Assembly: GCA_032158125.1 (NCBI GenBank)
Contig: JASKOT010000019.1
Location: 248,001 to 312,000, forward strand
Origin: Papiliotrema nemorosa
Lineage: Eukaryota; Basidiomycota; Tremellomycetes; Tremellales; Rhynchogastremaceae
Length of the DNA: 64,000 nucleotides
Direction: 5' to 3'
Positions 41,989-54,800 of this stretch are shown piece after piece. The position numbers and the translations under genes are program-made. The notes under the pieces are model-generated. The model did no database searches. It was not told the origin of the DNA and saw only the letters and a program-made list of their open reading frames with translations. The first letter of the stretch is position 1, and the number at the start of each line of letters is the position of its first letter.

Positions 41989-43927
41989 CTAAGCGTTGAA
42001 CATCGCCTCTTCATCATTCTCTGGAGTCCCATCATCCTTCTCGTCTCCCGCCATTCTATCCGTTCTACTGGCTTTATTATGCTCCGCCATTTTCGCATCG
42101 GCCTTCCTCTGCTTCTTGGCCTTTCTCCCTTGTTCCCTCGCCTTTCTCTTCATTTCTATCTGTTTCAACTTGGCCAACACTTTTGCCTCGTGCGCTTCAC
42201 ATCCCTTGCCGACTAGATTACCCTTGTTCGACTCTTGCGCTGCGACATGCGGGTCCATACCGCCTGCGATGGCGTGTAGCTGTCGGCAATGGACCAAACA
42301 CGCTCGTTCGGGACACCGCGTCGCCGCCATGGACCCGCAAGGTTCGGATCCGATCGAGATGCAAGGCGAAGTCGTATTTGTCTTCTCCACGGTAGTATCG
42401 TCCGCTTGTAGTTGTGCGTCGGCGGAAATTGTCTCAGTAGTCGCAGGAGGAGGAGGAGGAGGCCGAATGTATGGTTGGACCACATAACTTGGCAATTTCC
42501 TGTATCCCGTACTGGGATCGATAGGGGGCGCACGCCATGATGGTCCCGCTTCATCTATCTCGGGCTATAATATGAGCTTTTTGACAGCGATGAATCTCGA
42601 CGGCTCACCTGCGCTCGCTCATCAATCTCCTTGAGGACCTCCCTATACTCGTCGACACTACCGCCGGGCCCGACCATACATGAAGCGATCTTCTGCCGTA
42701 ACGAGTCATTCCTATCCAGCTCGGGCTTCAGGATTCTGAACAAGTGTGATCGGACTGCCGATTTGCTCGTGGGAGTTTTGAGCGATGCAACAATGTCTAG
42801 GTAACGGTTTGCCATGACTGTTAATCGTGGGTAGGCGTGAGGATGATCTGGGGGGACGAATAGTGCTGGGTTTGACAGATTGCCCTGGGATGTCAGCTCT
42901 CAAAGTGACAACACTGGCCGAGAGACTCACCTCGGATGTCATGACGCCATCACAACCTGTGAACTCCAGACAACGATCTACATCCTCTCTATACAGGATG
43001 TTCCCATTGGCGAAGACCGGAATCTTGACAGCCTCCTTGACTGCTTTGATCTGTGCCCAATCTGCCAGTCCAGTCAACTGCCCTTTCTGTTCTCGCGTCC
43101 GTCCATGACATGTGATGATTTGCGCTCCGGCAGCTTCCATCATTCGCGCATAGGCGACTGTCCTTGTGACATCTGGGAAGATTCGGAATTTGGCAGTGAC
43201 GGGTATTGACAGGTTCTCGTGTAATGTGCCGACTTTCGATAAGCTTGTGCAACGGAGGAGAAGCAGAGTCTACTCACTGAGGGATTTTATGAGTTCCCAA
43301 TCGTCTTGTAGGAATGAGCCATAGTGACCTTTCCTCGCGATACCCTGCGGGCAGCCACTGTTCGTCAGCTCAATTCCAGTCAGTTGAAATTTCCAGCAAG
43401 CTCAAGAAATCACGACGCACAAGTTGATGTCCACCGCATCACACCGATGCTCCACTTTCCTAGCCGCCGCCAACAAAGTCTGCGGATCATTCGCGCAAAA
43501 CTGCACAAACAAAGGCCGATCACCCCCCTCTATCCCCGCCACAGGATCTTTCGAGCCTTCTTCATCAAAAGTCAGGTTGAAATGTCCATCTCCGCCTCTA
43601 TGTTCGTTTTTAGCTTCCGAAAAGACTTTGGCGTGAATCATAGGTGTATAACAGAGATGTGCGCCTCCCACGTGTCGGACATACGGCGTTTCAGGCGTAG
43701 GAGAGGTGGAAGGTCCAGCAAGAGGCGAAGGGAGAGGTGAGCGCGAAAGCATCCGCCATGCCTGAGATCAGCATATCGTTACAGTGAAGGAAAGCGCGTA
43801 CAAGCTCGGATTGGTCTACCATAGGTGCAATGACCCATTTTGGGCTACCTATACTCTTGTAGAAATCATATCCTCCCAATTTCGTCTGCTTGGGAGCAGG
43901 AGGGGCAGGCATAGAAGTCGAAGCCAT
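41989..43927 (-). CDS. DUS1: tRNA-dihydrouridine synthase 1
   Basis: FMN-dependent enzyme that reduces uridines 16/17 of tRNA D-loops. Start is the ATG at 43927 ([20 protein letters not shown]); the frame runs upstream but has only GTG there. The TIM-barrel opens [20 protein letters not shown]. The core reads [20 protein letters not shown], then [20 protein letters not shown] (catalytic Cys in G-C-P-Q), [70 protein letters not shown] and [14 protein letters not shown]. The Dus helical domain follows. A Cys-rich/basic C-terminal extension ([35 protein letters not shown]) is typical of fungal Dus1. Several 50-60-nt introns. Confidence 0.92.
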
Positions 43928-44401
43928 GGTGATGTTCCGGGATTTGAGGATTACGCTTCTGAGCGATCGAGTGGTCGAGATACGCCGCCTGAAATATGGT
44001 AAGAATGGCGACACGGTTGAAGGTGATGAGGAACGAGCGACGTTCTTGGAGCTCGTTCAGATCCTTGACGAGTTTTGGCTGCTTGTGCTTCGATCTAATC
44101 GAGAACGTTGTCGTTGTGCTTGCATATATCAAAAGTCTCGAGATTGAGAAATGTTGAACTTTGGTCACGTGACTATGTTTCAGGTTGGCTTTCGAGTTCG
44201 CTGCCTGGGGAGGGATAAGTTGACCCATCTCTGAGGCAAGCCGACACGATATCCACGGAGACGCATAGCTTCAGGAGCTCTACAATCCGTCTGGTAGATA
44301 TCAGAGCAGGCTTACGCTTTCTATCGGGAAGACAGCGTCACAGCCGCGAGCACCTCGACCCCATGATTCCATATATCTAGTACCTCTACCTACCCTACAC
44401 C
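43928..44401. other. Divergent promoter region DUS1/SSN8
   Basis: About 475 bp between divergent starts. A GTCACGTGAC palindrome at 44163-44172 (E-box/CACGTG core) is the clearest motif. No supported coding sequence. Confidence 0.5.
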
Positions 44402-45827
44402 ATGTCGTCCAATTTTTGGGCGTCTTCTCACTGCCGATACTGGCTCGTAACCCGCTCTCACCTCATTTCCGCCCGTTCAATCGATCTACAGTACGCTACC
44501 CCTCGTCAATTGTACTGTCTCGGAATATGGTTCTCCAACCTGATTCAGAAACTCGGTAAACGGCTTCTCCTACGTCAAGTACCCATAGCGACAGCTACGA
44601 TATTTTTCCGCCGCTTTTACTTGAAGAACAGCTATTGCGAGACGAATCCGTATTTGGTGCTGGCGGCTTGTTGTTTTGTCGCGGCCAAAGTGGAAGAGAC
44701 GCCCGTACATATCAAGAGTGTAGTCCAAGAAGCCAAGGTTGTGTTTTCCGGTCAGTCTGGCCCTATACGATTTGGGGCTTGTTCATGCTGATGAGCAGAA
44801 TTTGGAGGTAAAATGTTCCCCAGTGAAACGAGCAAACTGGGTGAAATGGAATTCTACCTCATGGAAGACTTGGATTTCCACCTCACAGTGTTTCACCCTT
44901 ATCGTTCCCTCTTACACATTACAGGTCGGGAACCTGCCGATCCTGGTAAATTCCCCATGAGCAGGGTAGACGAAGATGCAGAGATCAAGAAGAAGGAGGC
45001 GGAGATACGGCGGAAGAAAGAGGAAGAAGCGAGGAAATCAGGTCCGACGGGAAGTACAAAGGTTGCTATTGCTCTCGACGAGATTGCCCAAGGAGGTAAA
45101 TGGGAGGAGAGTGAGGAAGCTAGGATAAAACGATTGATGAGTCGAGGCTCGGGAGAAGGGTTGAGGGAGATTGACGAGGGAATACTGCAGATCTGTCTGT
45201 AAGTCAATCTCTACACAGACATCCTGCACGTTCAAATGCTGAGCGTATGGCAGGTTCTTGATCAACGATACATACCGTACCGAGGTGCACCTACTCTACC
45301 CGCCCTACGTCATCTCTCTCGCTGTATTATATATCGGCTTCTGCCTGACAGCGATGAACAACCCGACAGGAGCACGAACACGATCCTCGAGCAGCCAAGT
45401 GAACACACTAGCCAACTCTATCGAGACAAACGAACAACTCGGCCTAGGCGCCCCACCTGTAGGCGCAGCGGAATTCATCGCGTCTTTCGAAGTATCTCTA
45501 CCGGTATTGTTAGCCTGCGTGCAGGACATTATCGTCTTGTATCCAATCTGGGAGGCATTTGATCCGAGTACAAGACCCAACGCCAACAACACCAATGCAC
45601 CGGCAAATGCATCCCTAGCGGCTGCCGCGGCGGCTCTGGGGAAGATGGCCAATGCTAAAGACCCCAAAGACAAATTTGGACCGGAAGAGGCGGAAGCGTT
45701 GGTCAGGAGAATGATAGAGGAACGAGCGGTGGATCTGAATCATCCGGAAAATGCGGGACAGAGCGATGATGGCAAGAAGAGTGTCTCTGGCAGCTCGCTC
45801 GCCGGGAGGAAGAGAGCAAGGGCATAA
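44402..45827 (+). CDS. SSN8: Cyclin C (Mediator CDK8 module)
   Basis: Cyclin partner of Cdk8/Ssn3 in the Mediator kinase module. N-terminus MSSNFWASSHCRYWLVTRSH matches the family (M-x-x-N-F-W-x-S-S-H). Cyclin box 1: LGIWFSNLIQKLGKRLLLRQ, VPIATATIFFRRFYLKNSYC, VLAACCFVAAKVEETPVHIK. Then MEFYLMEDLDFHLTVFHPYR and SLLHITGREP. Next is an insertion of about 80-90 residues rich in Lys/Glu (EDAEIKKKEAEIRRKKEEEA) absent from human cyclin C, followed by GLREIDEGILQICLFLINDT, YRTEVHLLYPPYVISLAVLY. A Ser/Asn-rich insert sits between later helices, and FEVSLPVLLACVQDIIVLYP, IWEAF closes box 2. The tail is basic (SLAGRKRARA). Introns lie near 44752-44799 and 45200-45251. Confidence 0.92.
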
Positions 45828-46100
45828 AGGAGATGAGTTTGGTTCGTTGTATCATATCCGTAAAGTGTACTCTGGTTATTGTGTAAACCTTATCATGACA
45901 TTAAAAATTGCATTCGAACAATGCCGCCGGGGTAAATGTGAAAGGCACCAAGATATGCCAAAGCTACAATACGACTCCTCCACCTCTTTGAGCTATATCG
46001 CTCTCATCTTCTCTCTCTATTTCCCAAAATGGTCAGGCTGGTCGACCCAGAAGGTATCAACACGCCTGAAGTCTCCAGCCAAAGATGCACGACTCTGTCC

Positions 46101-47885
46101 TTAAGCGAAGAGACGCTTGGTGTAGCTGTTCAAGCCGTGCACACCACCCTCGAGTTGGGCGGAAGCAGTTCGCAATTCGAATCGAACGGTACCTGCTCGA
46201 GATTCGTTTTGCAGGTCGGTCACACTGAAAAGTCAGCTCTTACCATATACACGCGGACACTGGGACTGACCTCTTGACACCTGAATCCTGGAGAGAGTGT
46301 TGGAGACCAGTGTACAAGTAGGGAACGAATTTGGTGATTGATCCCTTGTCGGCAACATCACCCGATACACCTTGGGCGACCTTGACCGAGTCGGTCTCTG
46401 AGAAGTATCGAGCCGTGGCAGCATTGTCGATACCGACATTGGCCCCTTTACCCTTTGCCGTGTGTTCCATAGCCTCGATGGAACCCATTCCTCGGTAAAC
46501 CTTGACTCGTTTACCTTCATGGTAAAAGTATTCTCCAGGAGATTCAGTCGTACCGGCCAAAAGCCCTCCCATCATGACTGCACTAGCACCGAGGGCGAGG
46601 GCTTTGGCAATGTGACCAATGTTTCCAATACCACCGTCGGCAATGGTGGGGACACCGAATCGGCTCGCGAATTCTGAAACGGCATAGACGGCTGTACCCT
46701 GTGGTCGACCGACAGCCATGACTTCTTGGGTGATACAGATGGATCCGGATCCCATACCGATTCGGAGGGCGTCAGCACCGACAGAGATAAGTTGAGCGGC
46801 TTGTTCTCGAGTGACGACATTTCCAGCGATGACTTCCAATTTAGGGAAAGTCTTCTTGATCCATTGGATAAACTCGATTTGGAAGACCGAGTTTCCTTGA
46901 GAAGAGTCGAGAACGACAACATCCAATCCGGCCTCTACCAGCAACTTCAATCGGTCCTTGTCTGAAGGTCGGGTACCGATAGCTGCACCACAGTAGAGCT
47001 GTTTCGACGATGGAACCTTGGAAGCCAAGGGGTAGTTTTGGTTTTTCAGCAAGTCGGATCGAGCGACAAGAGAGACGAGGTGACCTTCTTTGTCGACAAT
47101 GGGCAATTTACCCTTTTTCGAATCCCGAATAATCTTGTTGGCCTCTTCGAGGGTGACTCCGGAAGAGGCAGTGACAAGGTCGGTCGTCATGATGTCCCGA
47201 ACGGGCTCGTTGGGTTCTCGGAATTGAACATCTCGACCAGTGACGATACCGAGAAGTTTACCGCCAATCTTGCCAGTCTCAGTGATGGGCACACCGCAGA
47301 AGCCAAACTTGGCTTTGATGTCCATCACACTGACCGTCAGCTCAACTCATCCGAATCGTCCAGAAGTTCGACTCACTCGGAGACTGTTCCATTGGGGCCG
47401 AGACAGAGAGGGTCGGTGATGAATCCATTCTCGTACTTTTTGACCTTTCGAACCATGGCGGCCTGTTCCTCCGGGGAACAGTTGTGGTGGATGATACCGA
47501 GACCACCGTGCAGTGCGAGGGAGATGGCCATGCGGTCCTCGGTGACAGTGTCCATGGGCGAAGAGAGGAAAGGGGTGTTGAGGGTGATGTTTCGAGTGAC
47601 CCTATGATAAGCCCTCCAAGTTTACGTGTCAATGTGGCCAACTCACTTGGTCTGGAGGGATACAATGCTAGCGGGGAAAGAAATGTGTCCCGGGAGCATC
47701 AAAAAGTCGTTGTAGGTCAAACCACCATTGCGCCTCGAATCCATCAACTCGTGGAGAGCCAATCCATCCCCTCGAGAGTACTCTTTCAAGAGGTCCATCG
47801 CGTTTGCTGCCGAAGCGAGCTCTGCGGATCGAGCCGGGGGAGCAGAGGTAGAAGAAGAATCACCGTTGACAATGGGGCCTGGCAT
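46101..47885 (-). CDS. IMD1: Inosine-5'-monophosphate dehydrogenase
   Basis: Oxidises IMP to XMP with NAD+, the committed step to GTP and the target of mycophenolic acid. Start [36 protein letters not shown] and [20 protein letters not shown] are family opening motifs. A Bateman pair of CBS domains follows ([50 protein letters not shown]). Catalytic parts: [52 protein letters not shown] (active-site Cys in S-I-C-I-T), [40 protein letters not shown] and the flap [11 protein letters not shown]. End [14 protein letters not shown]. It is single-copy-like in sequence and has all catalytic residues. Three or more short introns, one at 46217-46272. Confidence 0.96.
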
Positions 47886-48125
47886 TGTGGGTGGGGTGGA
47901 TGGGTGATTGTGGTATAGGATACAAGGAGTGTGAGGGGGATGGATGATATGACCAAGCCAACCGAAAAGTTGCAAAAATCCTCTCTCTTCATACACACGC
48001 GACCCCCGCGGAGGAGATAGCCCACGAGGCTTATCAGTGCACACCGTCGCCACCCATTGGCGAGTGGCAAATGGATGACGTGGGACAGGATGAGAAATAA
48101 ATGCATGACTGCTCTTTATACTCCT

Positions 48126-50099
48126 CTACATGCCCTCTCGTCGTCTCGGTGTACTCCTCAGGATATTGTCCACACTACATGTCAGATCGGCCATAACAGA
48201 TGTACATGTCGACTCACCGAAGAATCATCTCGGCAGCTTCACTTGCACTGGTGACCACTTGCTTTTTCAACTTGAAAGACTCGGTGATACCAAGTTCCCT
48301 CATCGAGCCGACCTCCCCAAGCTCCATGTCTAGAATGTCAGACCTTTCGAGCTTGGGCCGTGTTGAGACTCACCCAGACCAGCATCAGTCCTTCCCTCGT
48401 AGTGAGCGGCTCGCAGTTTTGTGACCAAATCCGACGAGTCGTAACCTCCGTTGTCGGCGAGGATGGTTGGGATCTACACGTCAGACTCGTCATTCTCCCC
48501 GACTCACCTGTCTCAGAGCTCGAGCGAAACCCTCCACAGCCAAAGCCTTCTTTCCCTTGACTGTTCGGGCAGCCTCGTCCACTGCACAGCTCATGAGCAT
48601 CTCGGCACAACCACCTCCGAGTGTGACGCGAGTCTCTTTGACCGTTTGCGACAGAACGGACAAGGCGTCATGTAATGATCGATCGGCCTCGTCGACCATT
48701 TGAGTGGTAGCTCCTCGCAAGACGACAGTGCAAGCCTCTCCAGCAGCGACTCCCGAGAATTTGATGAGCTGCGAAATCAGTGCCTCATTTGCGTATCCGC
48801 GTTTGGTCTACTCACCTTGTCCTCCCCAATCATAATCTCCTCAATCACATCACATCGACCGATCCTGACCTTGTCTGGTGCATCGAAAGTACTGGCAATC
48901 TCACCACCCGTAACCAAAGCCAATCGCTCGACACCCTCGAAATCGGCATGCTCGATAGCCATGATGCCCTGCTCAGCCAACAATGACTCGGGGTAGTTGT
49001 AAATCAGCTGTCGGTTGACGAAACAAGTGATGCCGTGCGATGCGATGGCGTTGACTTTTGCCTTCATCTTTTCCTGCAATGATCAGCGCGGGACCGAGCC
49101 TGATTTCAAGACTCACCTTTTCAGCTCGTTCGAGCTCGGCAAGCTTTCCCGTTCCATCCACTCGAACTCGAGCGCCAAAGATCTTTATCTTATCCGTGTC
49201 CATGGCTGGGTATGAGTATCCCTGAGGCCATGATAGGTGAAACTCACAAGTGTTGGCGATCAAAATCTTGGCGTTTTCTATCCGTTTGGGCGAGTTGGTC
49301 GCGATAGTCTTGTCCAAGATGAACCCTTCATCCAAATACGAATCTGTCAATTTCCCTCCGACCTTTTTGATAATTTGAATATGCTCCAGATCCGTCGATC
49401 CCTTCAACCTCAACACGGCATCGACGGCCAAATTCGCAAAGTAATCCTTGTCCTGGGACAAGACTTTACTCGACAGTGTCGTCCTTGCGATATTGAACAG
49501 ATCCTCCCTGAACGCCTTGAGATCTTTGGCGTGATCCAATGCGGAACCCTCCAGGGCAGTGAGCGCGGCTTTGCTGGCGATTCGATATCCTTCGACGACT
49601 GTTTGAGGGTGGATTTTCTGGATAGTCACGAGTTTCTCGGCTTCTCGAAGAAGCTCTGATGCAAGGACACAGACGGAAGTCGTACCGTCTCCAACTTCGT
49701 CATCTTGGACTTTGGAGATGTTGACTAGGATTTTGGCGGCGGGGTTGTCTAGGGAGATGGATTTGAGAATGGTCGCTCCGTCGTTGGTCACTGTGATGCT
49801 TTGGTTGGTAGCGGATTCTAAGCATGAGCGGGTTCATCGTGTTGTTTCCAAGTCGTTAACGTACGCAAAATCTTGTTCATCCCCTGGACGGATGAGCTGC
49901 TGCAGAATGTTGGGTGCTCGGGTCAACTCACCTTGGGTCCAAGCGTGGATTTCACCAAATCACCCAGAGCCATGGCCCCAACGAACGACGACAGTCGGGC
50001 ATTCTCACCTCGCTCTTCAGTGGCCTAGAATGATCAGTCACATTTACTTGAGCCAACTGTGAGACCTGTGCGGCTCACCTCGTCTGCCCAGATGTTCAT
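48126..50099 (-). CDS. CCT2: Chaperonin CCT/TRiC subunit beta
   Basis: Subunit of the cytosolic chaperonin folding actin, tubulin and WD-repeat proteins. The first exon is seven codons (MNIWADE). Then [77 protein letters not shown] (the G-D-G-T-T ATPase motif), [16 protein letters not shown], and apical-domain segments through [20 protein letters not shown]. Later: [87 protein letters not shown], and [20 protein letters not shown]. The end is [14 protein letters not shown]-x-I-L-x-x-x-P-R-R-R is the CCT-beta C-terminus. About nine exons. Confidence 0.96.
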
Positions 50100-50703
50100 G
50101 TTGACGGATGGAAGGTGGAAGAAATGTAAAGTGGAGGTTTAGCAGGTAAGTTGTCCGCTATTGTGTGGTCCTGCGTTGCGAAGCGTCGGCCTGTAGATAC
50201 GTCCCACTCAGATGATAGAACAGAGCTGTTTCGTCCTGATGATCCGCCGAGGGGTGGTTTGTACCGGTGATCAAGGGTTGATGAGGATGAGTTTTGGATG
50301 AATCTTACTGAACATTCCACCCCCGAAACACGCTCGACGACGCGAACTTCTTCTCCCACCTATACCTTGAATTTGCCACCCATTTAAGGGGATTCAACCC
50401 ATCTCTCGGAGACCCCACATGAACAATTCACCATTGAGCACCTCTATGAGCTATACTTTCTAACCGGCTCAACATCTCAATGGGCCCAACGATGCAAGTG
50501 GTCCTAGTGCAATGGTGGATGATGCTTCGGCTGATGCTCTAGACTCCTGCAATGGTCCATCAACCAGCCTCCAGCGAATTTGACCGACATCATCATATCT
50601 CGGCTTCTCGAGCATTATTCTGTCTGTCCATCTTGGTTTGAGCGGTCGTATTCCAGGTTGACAAATAGCTCACTCAACCACAACGGTCTGCAATCTATTT
50701 CAG
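50100..50703. other. Divergent region with probable missing first exon
   Basis: Between CCT2 (-) and the unknown plus-strand gene. The first exon of the latter probably lies here, but I could not fix it: a short Asp/Ala/Ser-rich frame around 50498-50578 is the best candidate, without a convincing donor site. Confidence 0.35.
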
Positions 50704-51686
50704 AACTTATAGATCCAACAAAGAACCCACGGGTGCATCTTCCGGCGGGTCCAGTAAACTCCTCACCACTATCCACTATTCCACCCCGTCGCCTATTTTG
50801 AGGGAAACGGCAGTGACGGCCCCGAGGGACGATACGACTTATCTCTTCTTGGAGGATCGTACCTCTTCTATCTCTTCAGATGACCCCACGTCTGCGTCAA
50901 AGGGGAACGTAAATGGGACCACAAATACAGGGGCAACAGTAGACGACGAAGCGATAGAAACAGATGGTTTCGAGATACTCAATCTACCGCCCACTCCTGC
51001 GCCTGAGGGCTCGGCAACTACGACTAGCTCAGAAGTCAAACATGCCCTTCCACCTTCAGCCTTGACACCCATGGCGAGAGGAAAGAGGGGGACATATAGG
51101 ATGTTGGCTGTCAAACCGAGTGGAAATGTCTTGCCATTGTTGCAGAATCTCTTATCGCCCTTCGTCATGGGTCTCACCAAATCTGCCCGGGCCGTGAGTT
51201 ACCTACTCCTTCAGCCACTCTTATCCATGCCAGAGTGCCTCTCTTGAGTTCACTTTTCAAGCTCTATCACCGGAGAGAGGTAGTGGACTAGCTCACACTC
51301 AGGCGGCATCGACCACTGCTCAGACTTCAACCCCGACCCCACTGCCCGGTACACCCTACATCATCACCTCTCTCTCGTTCCCGGCTCTCGCACCTCCTCA
51401 TCCGGGTATCACCATCACAGTGCATACCCTTCCCTCCACTCCATCCTCTATGATCTTTATCGAGGCGGAATATCCAGGACAAGAGGACTCTTCCCTCACG
51501 AGGAATGTCTTGCACGAGGTATTGGAAGATTGTGTGCCGGGGAATATAGGCGGTGAAAGGACTTATCATTCTTGGCCCCTGGCCGCGGGCGAAGAGGCGG
51601 AAGAAGGAGCTTGGGAAGGTGTGGAAAGGACCAGGAGGGTGACTATGGCTCTGGCTAGGTGTCTCCGTGAGACGGGGTATATATAG
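50704..51686 (+). CDS. Hypothetical protein, 5' end incomplete
   Basis: An acceptor (CTATTTCAG at 50695-50703) opens a frame that reads TYRSNKEPTGASSGGSSKLL, TAVTAPRDDTTYLFLEDRTS and a Ser/Thr/Asp-rich linker with the acidic ETDGFEILNLPPTPAPEG. The ordered part starts ARGKRGTYRMLAVKPSGNVL, PLLQNLLSPFVMGLTKSARA. After an intron (51195-51302) it continues PYIITSLSFPALAPPHPGIT, ITVHTLPSTPSSMIFIEAEY and HEVLEDCVPG, ending TRRVTMALARCLRETGYI. No ATG lies in frame before 50704, so at least one upstream exon is missing from this call. No family recognised. Confidence 0.55.
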
Positions 51687-51867
51687 CGTCTGTCCGTGAG
51701 CAGATCAAAGTAGATCGCCGGGAGGTCTCCGTAACTCCACGTATCACGACTTATAATGCAATACATGATGACATGACATGACACGTCGTCTACTCTACTC
51801 TGTGTATCGTTATCCTCCTTAAAATCGCCTTTCTACGACGATGCCGCTGTCACCTTGCTCCCACTGC

Positions 51868-54800
51868 TCAACCGCCCTTGTCCATAGCCGTAGCATTACC
51901 GTAGACTGTGTTGTCCAGACCTCTACTGACTAGTGCGAATTCGTGCAATGCCTCTCTCATCTTCTTTGCCGTCCGAGATCTGCCATCAGCACGAAGACTC
52001 CCTTACAGTCGTCACTGTCTTTCGCCGTCCACCCGGCAGTGAAGGTCTATCAGTAGAAGAGGGACTCACTTGATAACCACCTCTTTCAGCCTCGCTTTCG
52101 CAGCAGGAGTAGCCCGCCTGTCCGGGAATCCCTCTTCTGCCAGAATCACATCCATCCATTGTCCCATCTCTAGCCCCGGGACACGGCTTACAAACCCAGC
52201 GAGAAGTTCCGCCAAATTAGGAATAACACTTCTGGGTCCTTCACTTCCCGCAGACAAGATGATGGCTCGGAGCAACTGCGGTCCAAAGTGCTTGAGCAGT
52301 GTATCTGCAAGCGGTTCAAGCGGAGATGGGAACTTCGTACCGGCAAGCAGAGACACCTGGACGCTTAGCGTGCTCCGCGTCAAGCGAGGGATGGACTTGC
52401 AAAGAAATCGCACGTCGACTTTAAGGAGAATCTTTCGCTGGCACCTAGACCCAGAATACCCAGCGTGATGTACCCCTCTACCAGTTGAGTGGGCAGCCGA
52501 AGCAGAACACCCGGAAACCTCGTCGACATCTGCCATCAGGTCTACGTTCAGTTGATAGGTCTATGACTTACTGCCGAACAAAACTTGAACCACCCTTCGA
52601 CGACATCTGGGTGCTACCATAAGCATGAGTCACCGCGCACGTTGCGCCAAACCCACATTGCGCATAGATTCGAAATTCGAGACGGAATTACCAGCCACGA
52701 CGACCAATCTCCCCGCTGCGTCTCCTACAATGTTCCACCTCTCCACTTCCTCAGCCCGATGTGTCACTTCCTCCTCTTCTGTCTTTTCCTTCTTCATGGT
52801 CAAGAACGACGGAGGGGAATTTATCCTCAGAACGAGGGTAGCAGCGAGAGACAGCCATAGTGCCGAAGATGATCGCTCTGCCGCTGTCGTGACCAGTGAT
52901 AAGAGGGGTAGAGGGGAAATGGAAATGAGTGTCTCGGACGAAGACAGTGTCGAGTTTCGCACCAACGAAGAGATGGCCTGAAGTCAGAACAGGATTGACA
53001 AAGACGACACAACTTACATCGGCGACCTCGCCATCACCGTTCCAAGCTTCGACGACTTGCTTGACGCTCTCCTCTATGCGTGACCTGAGACTGATCAAGC
53101 GTGGATCTTGCCTCGCCGCAGCCACCGCTGCTGCCTTTTCATCCATGCTTGGTTCGTCGTCTGACGCATCGAAAATCTCGTCATCAGATGGGGAGAGACC
53201 TTTGAACGAGGCAGTCAAGGCTGATATCGCTTGGACGAGCAGAGGTTGCGCCGTTGGATCCGACAAGACGGCAATGACAGCTTGTGATATCCTTTCGACA
53301 ATCGGGTTGAGGATGCCCTATGAATTAGCTCATTCCGGGATTAGTCTCACAATCAGCTCACCTCTACAGGACCGATGGCTTCAGATGGGGATAAAGCTTG
53401 GATTACACTGGTTATCGCCTCGATGACCTTGGTCTGTTCTTCCGCCTGGGAAAATTAGCCTAGCCTCTCGATAATGCGCCGACACCTACGCCGAGATCGC
53501 CAATCTTGTCATGTAGTTGGGCGAATGCGCCGATATGCTGAACCAGCTTCTTTCTGCAGATATCACACAAGGCCTTGAGAGAATCTGCCGCTGATCGCGA
53601 TATTGTCGGCGTCGAGGTGAGAGACGGAACGAGGTACGACAAGACTGGTGGGAGATGTTCCGGGTGGTATTTGAACCATTCCTGGTACGCCTCTTCTCCG
53701 TCAGCTCATTCACATGCGGTCGCCGTACCGATCAAACAGACGACAGTTAAGCGTAGCCTGTTTTCGCCTTTGCCCTGTTGTTGTCGATTCGCCAGTACGC
53801 CCAGTACCGGCTCCCCGAAGAGGATAGGGAGAGATTTCTCCTCGCCTAATGGGACTCCCTCCGAGGCGTATCGTACGCAGTGCAAGACGGCTTCAATGTC
53901 CTGATATTCAGCGTGAAGAGAGATACAGGCTCAAAATCGACACACCTGCCATTGTCCACTTTGCACAAGCCGCGCAGCGTCATTCGTCAACATCTGCAGC
54001 ATATCATCTCGGCAGATGTAGTATCTGCATATCAGCTCAACTCCCCTCGTCACACTCGTAACTCACGCGCCCACAATGACCTCTCCCGCGTCTCTCCTAT
54101 ACGTGTCAAAGGCCTCTCTATCCTCCTTGTCTAGACCGCCGAGACCTTCGGAGCTCTCTTCAAATCCAGCCCATCGGACCTTTCTCGTGGCGACTTGGAC
54201 CACTTGCGTGAAGAATGCTTTGGCGATGGTCCATTCTTCCGAGGTTTGAGGGGACGAGAATATAGGCGAGTCCATGATGGCTTCCTGTAGTAGTATGTAT
54301 ATAGGGAAGACCAACTTTCCATCAGCCCCATTCGGCCATTCCAAATTGCCTGTCATTGAACATACCTCTGAGACATTCTCATCTACACCACCAGAACCTG
54401 CCCAGCCTGTTATACGCAGGCAAAGATTCAAGAACGTCTGAACGTCTTGTTCTTTCAGTCTAGCGACGATCCACTCTGAAGAATGCTCCACTAGCGCAGC
54501 GACGACTTTGGCGAATCCAATAACCTCATCTGACGGTTCTGCTCATAAGTCGTTTCCCAACACTCCTAGCTCACCTCCTTCTGCGTTGCCAATGAGACCT
54601 TGTCCAGCAGGCGAAACGGACCAAGCGATCAGAGGTTCCGTCAAGACTTTTGTGCCTTTGCCGTATTTGAATATACTCTCCGACAAGGCTTCTTCGATGG
54701 CTGAGCTAGCTGCGGGGAGGGGTAATAGGGCATATAGACTAGGCAGTAGCGCCGTCAGTTCGCTTTAAACTCGTCAGTGTCCACAATCAAGATGAGTATG

